64,000 nucleotides of DNA from positions 1-64,000 of the forward strand of contig NZ_JABTTS010000006.1 in the NCBI RefSeq assembly GCF_018638295.1, in the 5' to 3' direction. The translations under genes and the position numbers were made by a program. This DNA comes from Streptomyces sp. CHD11 (lineage in GTDB: Bacteria > Actinomycetota > Actinomycetes > Streptomycetales > Streptomycetaceae). Position 1 is the stretch's first letter; each line of letters opens with the position of its first letter. Under the pieces are notes generated by a model. It saw only the letters and a list, made by a program, of their open reading frames with translations. It searched no databases and was not told where the DNA came from. Below, piece after piece: positions 35,491 to 43,023 of this stretch.

Positions 35491-36273
35491 TCAGTGCACC
35501 TCGTCCACCAGCACATCCAGCGCCCAGGCCGCCCCCGCCCTGGCCGGCGCCGCCACCTCCACCTCGTATCCGAGGTCCCGCAGCGCCTCCACCAGTCCGG
35601 CGGGGTCCTTCGGACCCGCCCCGGCCGTCAGCAGGCTCCGTACGATCCGCCCCTTGGTCGCCTTGTTGAAGTGGCTGACCACCTTCCGGGTCGGCGCGTG
35701 CAGCACGCGCACCGTCGCCGTCCGCCCGGCCACCTCGCCCTTCGGCCGCCAGGCCGCCGCGTACGCCGCCGACCGCAGGTCGAGGACCAGCCCGTCACCC
35801 GCCGCCTCGGGCAGCACCTCCGCCATCGGAGCGCGCCAGTGCCCGCTCAGCGCCCCGAGCGCGGGCAGCTTCACGCCCATCGAGCAGCGGTAGGAGGGGA
35901 TCCGGTCGGTGACCCGGACGGCACCCCACAACCCGGAGAAGACCAGCAGCGACTTCGCCGCGCGCCGCTTCGCCGGCGCGTCCAGGGACGCCAGGTCCAG
36001 GGCGTCGTACAGCACGCCGGTGTAGATCTCCCCGGCGGGCCGGGCCCCGGCGGTGCGCAGTCCGGCGTTCTTCGCGACCTCGCCCCGCAGCCCCTCGCTC
36101 AGCCCGAGCACCTCGCGCGCCTTGTCCTCGTCACCCGCGCACAGGTCCACCAGCTCGGTGAGCACCGCCTCCCGCGCGGTGGCCAGACCGGGCAGCGACA
36201 GGGATTCCGGCTTCAGCGGGGCGCCGCGGCCGGAAGCGGCCTTGCCTTCGGACGGCGGCAGCAGGACAAGCAC
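35491..36273 (-). CDS. yaaA: YaaA-family peroxide-stress protein
   Basis: 260 aa, full-length for the DUF328/YaaA family: LLPPSEGKA at the start, AGEIYTGVLYDALDL, LLVFSGLWGAVRVTDRIPSYRC, VLDLRSAAYAAAW, and KVVSHFNKATKGRIVRSLL near the C-terminus. In E. coli YaaA lowers free iron under hydrogen peroxide stress and binds DNA. GTG 36273 is the start. The gene after it is broken. Confidence 0.88.
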   Translation of the reverse strand: MLVLLPPSEGKAASGRGAPLKPESLSLPGLATAREAVLTELVDLCAGDEDKAREVLGLSEGLRGEVAKNAGLRTAGARPAGEIYTGVLYDALDLASLDAPAKRRAAKSLLVFSGLWGAVRVTDRIPSYRCSMGVKLPALGALSGHWRAPMAEVLPEAAGDGLVLDLRSAAYAAAWRPKGEVAGRTATVRVLHAPTRKVVSHFNKATKGRIVRSLLTAGAGPKDPAGLVEALRDLGYEVEVAAPARAGAAWALDVLVDEVH

Positions 36274-36300
36274 ACGTACTCCTTCGGTCGAACCCGTCCG

Positions 36301-36855
36301 TCAGGGTACGTCCTGTGGCAGTTTCCCCAGCTCGGCGCCGTACAGCGGGGCCGGGTCGAAGCCCATGCCCGTGAAGTGGCCCCGCCGGCTCCAGCGAGAG
36401 GGCGCCGTGCGGACGGGACCGGGCCAGAAGGTCGGCGCGCGGCGCAGGGCGGCGCGGAAGGCGTCGGCGAGGCCGCGGCAGGCGTCCCGGATCAGTGCGG
36501 TGATCAGTTCGTCGCGACCGGAGCAGTCCCGGTGGAGCGGGACCGCTCAGGGCTCCGGTACCGCTCGCGGGGCGTCCGCCCGCCCCTCCTCGCCCGCCAC
36601 GGGCGGTGCCCCTTCCGCCGCTGCCCGAGCTGTCCGGTCGGAGGACATCACGGGGGGAGAGGGGACCACAGCCGGGCGGGCCGTCAAGGCCCGTACGAGC
36701 CCGTCGGCGTCGTCCGCGTGCACACGCACCACGGAGACCTCGCGGCGGCCGCCGAGGAGGGTGACATGGGTGACCGGCCCGGTGAGCTCGACCGTGACGT
36801 TCGTCTGCGAGCCGACGGCCAGATCGAGCACGCCGTCCGCGGCCTCGTGCGTCAT
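36301..36855 (-). pseudogene. Unknown gene split by an in-frame TGA
   Basis: ATG 36855 opens a protein MTHEAADGVLDLAVGSQ... with TVELTGPVTHVTLLGGRREVSVVRVHADDAD, ending at TGA 36547-36549 (102 aa). The very next codon continues in the same frame for 82 codons with coding third-position bias (DELITALIRDACRGLADAF, PTFWPGPVRTAPSRW, GFDPAPLYGAELGKL) to TGA 36301, with no sensible start of its own. I read one gene of about 184 codons with a nonsense change. The family is not recognised. Confidence 0.6.
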
Positions 36856-36870
36856 CCGCAGCTCACGCCG

Positions 36871-37069
36871 GGACGGAGCCGATCCGCTCCCGCGGTATCC
36901 GCAGATCCACGTGCACGGCCCGCCGGATCCGCACCCCGCCGGCTCGATCACACTGTTCAGCGACCCGGAAGGGGACGACTACCGGGAGAACTGCACCCGC
37001 CCCCTCGGTAAGCCGCTGACCCTCCCCGCCCCCTTCGCCTTCGACCTGGACACCGCCGACTTCCTCTGA
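36871..37069 (+). pseudogene. C-terminal fragment of a Uma2-family (DUF820) nuclease gene
   Basis: Open with coding bias to TGA 37067-37069; reads YPQIHVHGPPDPHPAGSITLF, SDPEGDDYREN and LGKPLTLPAPFAFDLDTADF. This is the usual last third of Streptomyces Uma2 proteins (beta-sheet plus GKPLTLP...DLDT ending). The catalytic N-terminal two-thirds are missing, replaced by sequence belonging to the divergent broken gene. It lies 72 bases before rnpB. Confidence 0.65.
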
Positions 37070-37140
37070 TCCTCACCGGACCGGCCCCGACGAGGCCACC
37101 GCGCCGGAGCCCCGCTTGCGCCCGGTACCATGGTCCACAC

Positions 37141-37553
37141 GGCAGACGAGCCGGGCGGGCGGCCGCGTGGAGTCCCTCACGGGACTTCCCGAGGAACGTC
37201 CGGGCTCCACAGGGCAGGGTGATGGCTAACGGCCACCCGGGGTGACCCGCGGGACAGTGCCACAGAAAACAGACCGCCGGAGACCTCGGTCCCCGGTAAG
37301 GGTGAAACGGTGGTGTAAGAGACCACCAGCGCCTGAGGCGACTCAGGCGGCTAGGTAAACCCCACCCGGAGCAAGGTCAAAAGGAGCCGCTGTAAAAGGC
37401 GCTCTGCGCGGACGATCGAGGGCTGCCCGCCCGAGTCCGCGGGTAGACCGCACGAGGCCGGCGGCAACGCCGGCCCTAGATGGATGGCCGTCGCCCGGGG
37501 CTCCGCGAGGAACCCCGGGAACAGAACCCGGCGTACAGCCCGACTCGTCTGCC
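37141..37553 (+). ncRNA. rnpB: RNase P RNA, bacterial class A
   Basis: About 413 nt. The ends pair (GGCAGACGAGCCGGGC with GCCCGACTCGTCTGCC). Universally conserved blocks are visible: GAGGAACGTCCGGGCTCC (P4/J3-4 region) and CAGGGTGATGGCTAAC near the 5' side, ACAGAAAACAGACCGCC, GGTAAGGGTGAAACGGTGG, GTAAGAGACCACCAGCG, and AGATGGATGGCC...ACAGAACCCGGCGTACAG towards the 3' end. It is the catalytic RNA that trims tRNA 5' leaders. It bounds the accessory island on the left. Confidence 0.96.
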
Positions 37554-38268
37554 GCTTCCTGCGGCTTTGCCTTGGAAAGGGCCTGTGACCTGCGTCGGAG
37601 GCTCTTTTCGATCTTTCGAGGGCTGGCCGTGTCAGGGGCGAAACATCCCTCGGAAGTCCGTCGGACAGCGCTGGAATCCCTGAGGAATCCTGGCGTGCGG
37701 AGCTGTCCGGACAGCGCGGCGCGGACACCCAGCCGAGTCCGATCACGTCCCGCGCGGTCTTCTGCGGCCACGGTCGGCCCGAGGAAGCGACCTCGGGCAC
37801 GGAAGGCTTACGGCGCACGGCTCCTGGGCATGTCCCCGGAGTCCGGCCGCGGTGGGTGCAGAGGCCCACGGGGATCGTCCGACGGTCAGGGGGCAGCATG
37901 GGTCCACGGACACCTTCGACGTCGCCGCGTAGGGTGCCGCGGCGGTCCCTGCGGACGGTCCCGCACCGGCCCTCTGACGACCCGGGGCGCGGGAGGCGCC
38001 GCTGGGCCCGGGGCCACGGGTCTCGTGACAGGACGTACGGCTGCGGCAGCCTGCCGTTCGGCTCCGGCGACCGGACGCCCGCACTGCACAGCCCCAGGCA
38101 CGAACCTCCCTCCTCCGCTTGTGGAGTTGACGGCGCCGCGCACGGACTGCCGGAGCCGGTGGACGGACATGGCGGTAGCCGCGTGTCGGGGCCTGGCGGG
38201 GGCCGCGGGCGGGCTCGGCCGGGTGGCCCGTGCCACGACGGCCGGCCGGCATCGTGCCCGGGACACGC
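37554..38268. other. Gene-free 715-bp spacer between rnpB and the accessory island
   Basis: No frame here has a convincing start, ribosome site or family signature. Base composition is slightly less GC-rich in 37554-37700. It should hold the rnpB terminator and the promoter of the 38269 gene. I found no direct repeat marking an integration site. Confidence 0.5.
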
Positions 38269-41200
38269 ATGACCACTGGCACCCGTACCGAGGATCCGGC
38301 CGGCGACGATCTCGCCGGGCTGTTCGACACCGGCGTCGCCGCGGCCCTGCGCACGGCGTTCGACGGACGGCTGCGGCAGCCCTCCACGCGCTGGCAGCGC
38401 CAGGGCTACAGCGGCGCCGTGCTCGCGCGAGTCCTGCACACCCGGCAGGACGACGGCGACGACTACCTGATCGTCAAGGTACTGCCGGCCTCCGAGGAGG
38501 CCGCTGAAACCGACCGGCACGACCGGGCACGGGCGTCGGCGCCGGACTTCGCCGACCGGCACATGGTGCTGCAGCCCTTTCCACCGCTGGACCTGGCCGA
38601 CGGGCGCCGGGTCATGTTCCAGTCGGTGGAGGAGGACCTGTCGAACACCGACACCCTGGAGAAGATCCGGACGGCCGACCTGCCGGCAGCCTGCGCGGCC
38701 CTGGTCCGGCTGCTGCTCGTGGACTGGAACGGGGCCGACCGCCGTCAGGTTCTGCGCAGACCCGCGCCGACGGTGGCCGAGTACCTGCGCGACGAGGTGC
38801 ACAACGCGCTGTCCCCCGGCCGGACGGCGTACCGGTGGGCCGACTCCCGCCGGCTCCTGTCGCCCGGCGAGGACTGGGTCGCGATGCCCGACGAGCCGGA
38901 GCCGCGGTTGCTGCCGAACCCGGCGACGGCCCTGCGCCCGGAGTCTGTGCTCGGCTCCGCCATGGTCGACTGCCTGACCGGCCACGCCCATGGTGACCTG
39001 CATCAGGGCAATGTGCTCGTCCCGCTGCGCGGCCGACTCGCGCGGGCCGACGGAAGTCCGGCGATCCGTCTCATCGATCTCTCGCACTACGCACCCGACG
39101 CCCCGCTGAGCCGCGACGTCGTCGCGCTCGTGCTGTCGCTGTGTGGCGACCACCTGTCGTCCGTGGAGCACGGCACACGGCGTGGCGAGGCGGCGGAGAA
39201 CCTGATCGATCTCGTCCTCGACCCGTGGAGGGAGGAGCCCTCCGGGCTGCTGCCGCAGAGCCTGGACGCGTCGGTCCGGGCCATTCACCGCACTTGCCAC
39301 GACACTCTGCCGCCGAGCCATCGGGAGTCCTGGCACCGCCAGTACCTGTTGTCCGTACTCGCCTGTGCCATGGTCCACCTGTCCTATGTGAGGCACGGTG
39401 AGTGGGGCCGCTGGTGGTTCTTCCGCCTGGCGGCCCGGGCCGCACACGCGGCACTCACAGCACTGCGGCCGGACGCCAGTCTGCCGGCCGGTCCCCGGCG
39501 TTCACCCCTGATCTGCCGCTTCGATCCCCACCCGACCCGCCCGGGGGAGCCCGCCGCAGCGGCGCCCCGGCCGATCCACTGGATCGCGACGAACGGGTAC
39601 GGGCTGCTGACGGCCCCCGGAGGGCTGGTCGGGCGGCAGCGCGAGACGGAGGTCGTCCGGACGTTCGTGGCCGGCTCCGGTCCGGACACGCCCCGGGCAC
39701 TGGTGGTGCGGGCGGTGGGCGGCATGGGCAAGTCGGCCATGATGTGGAGCTTTCTGCAGACGGGTCTCACCGATGTGCAGCGGCGGGAGCACAGCGCCTT
39801 CGACGTGGGGGTGTGGTGGTCCTTCTCCGACCTCGGCGGCGAGGCCGGGGCTCTCGTCGGCTCCCTCGCCGCTCTCGCGGGTCCGTCATCACCCGCGGGG
39901 ACCGAAACCGACCTGTCCCGTGCGCTGTCCGTACTGCGGACCCGTCGCTGTCTGCTGGTACTGGATGCCCTGGAACGGCAGTTGCCGGTCTATCAGCACG
40001 GTGACGGCCGCGGTCGGCCCAGCGGACCGCCGGCCGAAGCCGACGGAGAGGACACCGGCAGTGGAAGCGGACCCGGTGACGGCGGTATCGGCCTCGGGGT
40101 CGTCGACGAGCGGCTCGCAGCCCTGATCGAGGGGGTGCTCGCCGGGGGCGACTCCAGGCTCCTGGTCACCACCCGGCTCGTGCCGCCTCAGCTCGAAGAG
40201 TCCCGGCAGGTCGCCCACCTCGATCTCGGGCCCCTGGACACCGAGGAGAGCGACCTGCTCAGCAGACGGTTCGGGGTGTCCGGTGACCCGGTACTGGCCA
40301 CCGAGATCAAACGCCTGACAGGCGGTCACCCGCTCCTGATGCAGATCGTCTGCCGGGCGCTCGGCTCCCGCCTCGTCGCTCCGGGTGAACTGGCCACGGC
40401 CGTCGCCCGCAGCGGCATCCCGGAACAGGTCACCGACGAGGTCGCCGTGGCCAGTGCCGCGGTCCTCGAAATGGTGGTGACCGCCCTGTCGGACCGCGAA
40501 CGCCGAACAGCCCGTGTGGCCGCCTCCGCCGCCGACGCCTGGACGACCGCCGAGGTGCACGCCATGCTCCGGCGGCTCGGCGACCGGGCCGAGCGTGCCG
40601 ACACGACGGAGCGCACGCTCTCCCGGCTCGCCGGCCTCGGTCTGATGGGCCGGCTCACCGATGGCGAGGGTGCCGTCCGCTGGTCCATGCACCCGGTCGT
40701 CAAGGCGGCGCTGGCGCGTGAGGGTGACGGAGGGGCGGTCGCCTTGGCCGTCCTTTCCGAGCTGCGGGCCAAGGGCGAGGACGTGGTGCCGTCGCGAGTG
40801 CGCGGACTGGGGGATCTGCGCGGTCCGCTCGAGGTCTTCCACGCCCTGTGCGACCGGGCGGACGCCGACCCCGCTCTCACCGCCGCCTATGACGAGGCCG
40901 CGTCGTACTACCTGCGTACCCTCCACTCACCGCTCACCTTCGCGATCCGCGAGCACCAGGAACGGATGACCCTGCTCAACCGCCTGTGGCCGCACGGCAT
41001 GCGGGGGGACAGCCCGCTGCGTGTGCCCCAGATCCGGGCCGGCGTCCACAACGCCGCCGCGCTGACGTATCAGTGGCTCGGCCACAACACACGTGCCGCC
41101 GAATTGCTCCGGGAAGCTTTGCGCACCCCGGGCCGGGGCGCCGATCCCGGGGCGTGGAGCAACCTGGCCTCCGTCCTGCTCTACACCGACGCCCTGGAAG

Positions 41201-41940
41201 AAGCCTGCGAGGCAGCGGTGGCCGCGGTGCGCCACGCCCTGGCCAACTCGGCGGACACCTCGGTGCCACTGACCTACCTTGCGCTGGTCCTGGCGCAGAG
41301 CGGCCGGTCGGTGAAGGAGGTAGTACGGCTGCGGGAGCGCCTCGGCAGCGCCTACCCGACGCAGGAATGGCTCGCCCTGCGAGACGGAGAACTCGCTCTG
41401 TGGGCGGGTGAGCCCGAACGGGCGCTGCGCCTGGGGGAGCGGTCCCTCGCTCTCGCGGGTGCCCGCCGCAGCGGTTACGCCGCCCCGCTCATCGAGGCCA
41501 CCCGCCTCACCGGCCAGTGCCTGGTCGAGATCGGACGGCCCGGTGACGCCCTGCCGCTGCTGGAACAGGCCCTGGGCCGGACCCGGCAGTTCGTCCTGGT
41601 CCAGGAGGAACTCCCGATCCGTATCGCCCTGGCCCGCGCGTGTGCGGTGAGCGAGCCGCAGCGGGCACTGCGGGTGCTGGCCGACGGCTTCGACCACCGC
41701 GGGGAGGGTGAGTACCGGTGGTTCGCCGCCGAGGCCCACGCGGCGCGCGGGGACATCTTGCGCGGCCTGGGCCGCACGGAGACGGGGGAGCGACACCGCG
41801 CCCGGGCCCTGGCGCTGGCGTCCCGGCCGGCGGGATGGGAGTACGTGCCGCTGCTGCGCCGTCTGAGCCCCTCCCTGACCCCGGGCGGTGAACCCCCCTT
41901 GCCGGAGCCGGTGTCGGCCCTGCTCGGCGAGTGGTCCTGA
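38269..41940 (+). CDS. Kinase-like / NB-ARC STAND NTPase / TPR protein (candidate immune sensor)
   Basis: 1223 aa. Residues 1-400: kinase-fold domain with YLIVKVLP (K70), HGDLHQGN (H241, D243, N248) and RLIDLSHY (D270), the catalytic-loop and metal-binding pattern of aminoglycoside-phosphotransferase-like kinases. Residues about 440-840: STAND NTPase with VGRQRE, Walker A VGGMGKS (K488), Walker B CLLVLDALE (D566), LLVTTR sensor and GGHPLLMQIVCRAL (GxP). Then winged-helix and TPR-like repeats to the end (LLREALRTPG, LEEACEAAVAAVRHAL, ALPLLEQALGRTR). Architecture fits NLR-type sensors that oligomerise on ligand. ATG 38269 places K70 at the same index as the paralogous domain of the 43024 gene, which supports both starts. 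Confidence 0.83.
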   Translation: MTTGTRTEDPAGDDLAGLFDTGVAAALRTAFDGRLRQPSTRWQRQGYSGAVLARVLHTRQDDGDDYLIVKVLPASEEAAETDRHDRARASAPDFADRHMVLQPFPPLDLADGRRVMFQSVEEDLSNTDTLEKIRTADLPAACAALVRLLLVDWNGADRRQVLRRPAPTVAEYLRDEVHNALSPGRTAYRWADSRRLLSPGEDWVAMPDEPEPRLLPNPATALRPESVLGSAMVDCLTGHAHGDLHQGNVLVPLRGRLARADGSPAIRLIDLSHYAPDAPLSRDVVALVLSLCGDHLSSVEHGTRRGEAAENLIDLVLDPWREEPSGLLPQSLDASVRAIHRTCHDTLPPSHRESWHRQYLLSVLACAMVHLSYVRHGEWGRWWFFRLAARAAHAALTALRPDASLPAGPRRSPLICRFDPHPTRPGEPAAAAPRPIHWIATNGYGLLTAPGGLVGRQRETEVVRTFVAGSGPDTPRALVVRAVGGMGKSAMMWSFLQTGLTDVQRREHSAFDVGVWWSFSDLGGEAGALVGSLAALAGPSSPAGTETDLSRALSVLRTRRCLLVLDALERQLPVYQHGDGRGRPSGPPAEADGEDTGSGSGPGDGGIGLGVVDERLAALIEGVLAGGDSRLLVTTRLVPPQLEESRQVAHLDLGPLDTEESDLLSRRFGVSGDPVLATEIKRLTGGHPLLMQIVCRALGSRLVAPGELATAVARSGIPEQVTDEVAVASAAVLEMVVTALSDRERRTARVAASAADAWTTAEVHAMLRRLGDRAERADTTERTLSRLAGLGLMGRLTDGEGAVRWSMHPVVKAALAREGDGGAVALAVLSELRAKGEDVVPSRVRGLGDLRGPLEVFHALCDRADADPALTAAYDEAASYYLRTLHSPLTFAIREHQERMTLLNRLWPHGMRGDSPLRVPQIRAGVHNAAALTYQWLGHNTRAAELLREALRTPGRGADPGAWSNLASVLLYTDALEEACEAAVAAVRHALANSADTSVPLTYLALVLAQSGRSVKEVVRLRERLGSAYPTQEWLALRDGELALWAGEPERALRLGERSLALAGARRSGYAAPLIEATRLTGQCLVEIGRPGDALPLLEQALGRTRQFVLVQEELPIRIALARACAVSEPQRALRVLADGFDHRGEGEYRWFAAEAHAARGDILRGLGRTETGERHRARALALASRPAGWEYVPLLRRLSPSLTPGGEPPLPEPVSALLGEWS

Positions 41941-42255
41941 CCCACCGAACAGCGCGCGGGCGTCCCTCTGTTCCGTGCACACCGGCGCCGTCCCCGAGGC
42001 GGGGCGGTTCGCCGGCACGTGCGGTGTGTGCCGGAGGGGGCGCGAGGTGCTGCGTTGCGCGCTCCTCGTGAGCGCCTTGTGCTCCCACTGATCCGTTAGG
42101 CCGTTCGAGTATCAGGGGTCGTAGTGCGTCCGTCCCCTTAAAGTGAGTCGCCTCGGCTCGCTGTAGCCGCAGGAACCCCAACGCGCGGCTGTAGGTGGCC
42201 CTTTGGGATTTCCTTGCGGCACCGGATTGCGAGCGGTTGCATGACGGGGGGACTC
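41941..42255. other. Gene-free spacer with probable promoter
   Basis: 315 bases without a supportable gene. The stretch around 42100-42150 is the least GC-rich part and is a plausible promoter region for the 42256 gene and those after it. Confidence 0.4.
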
Positions 42256-42954
42256 ATGGGACTGACCAAGGAGAAGCCGGGCAGGTCACGCTGGCAGATC
42301 GGACCGAGGTGGGCCGAGCTGTGTGTCGTGAGCGTGGTCACCATCGCGACGGGATTCTTCACCGGTCGGGTGAGTGAGAACCGTAGTCAGGCCGATGGCC
42401 CGCAGCCGGCCGAGACCGTCACGGTCCAGGCCACGGAGACCGTGACGGCGGCACCGGAACCGACGGGGAGCTCCGGGACGCCCGGCTCCACGCCGACCAC
42501 GGAGGATCCACGACCGGAGGACTCCTCGTCGGAACGTCCCGCGCGGGTGTATCTCGCCGATCTCGACGCCGTGGAATACCGGGGGTCGTACGACAGGGAC
42601 CCGGTGGTGATGCTGGGCGATTCCTATCCCAGGAGCATCAAGCTCGGTTGCGACACCTCCGGCGACGACAGCGTCACGTACAGCACGAGCGGGTACAAGC
42701 GGCTGGAGGCGACCCTTGGTCTTCCCACCGACGTCGACAACGCGATCGGCTCCGTCGCCGAGCTCAAGGTGCTGGGTGCTTCCGGGGAGCAGATAGGCAA
42801 GGCGGTCGAGTTCCGGTCCAGCGACACGGCCGATCTGTCCGTCGACATCTCGGGTCAGGACCAGATCATGATCGTCTGCGCACTGCTGAAGTCGGGCGAC
42901 CCGGACCGCGTCTCGACCAGAGGCGGACTCGGTGACGCCGTGCTGACGTCCTGA
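42256..42954 (+). CDS. Membrane-anchored NPCBM/NEW2-like protein
   Basis: 232 aa. One N-terminal helix (LCVVSVVTIATGFFTG) would leave the rest outside; a Thr/Pro/Glu/Ser linker (residues about 45-100) precedes a beta domain: VYLADLDAVEYRGSYD, SYPRSIKLGCDTSGDDSV, YSTSGYKRLEATLGLP, VAELKVLGASGEQIGKAVEF. The order SIKL...VTYSTSGYKRLEATLG matches NPCBM/NEW2 carbohydrate-binding modules. ATG 42256 follows GGGGGGA; ATG 42241 is also possible. It lies between the two kinase-like proteins, 69 bases before the second, so it likely belongs to the same system, perhaps as the envelope-side ligand binder. Confidence 0.72.
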   Translation: MGLTKEKPGRSRWQIGPRWAELCVVSVVTIATGFFTGRVSENRSQADGPQPAETVTVQATETVTAAPEPTGSSGTPGSTPTTEDPRPEDSSSERPARVYLADLDAVEYRGSYDRDPVVMLGDSYPRSIKLGCDTSGDDSVTYSTSGYKRLEATLGLPTDVDNAIGSVAELKVLGASGEQIGKAVEFRSSDTADLSVDISGQDQIMIVCALLKSGDPDRVSTRGGLGDAVLTS

Positions 42955-43023
42955 CCCTTCGACACCCGGACCACGCACGAGCCCGGGCAGACACCGGCTC
43001 GTTGCCCGCCGAAAGGCTGTGCA

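Noticed and set aside
6602..36855. Genome-wide reassignment or suppression of TGA, suggested by two in-frame TGAs and a UCA reading of the tRNA-like loop
   Set aside because: TGA is the normal stop of most intact genes here, and the tRNA-like loop can equally be read as CAU or as no anticodon at all. Local mutations explain both cases.
37554..38268. Integrated plasmid or prophage attachment site at rnpB
   Set aside because: No integrase, excisionase or duplicated rnpB end seen in the window.
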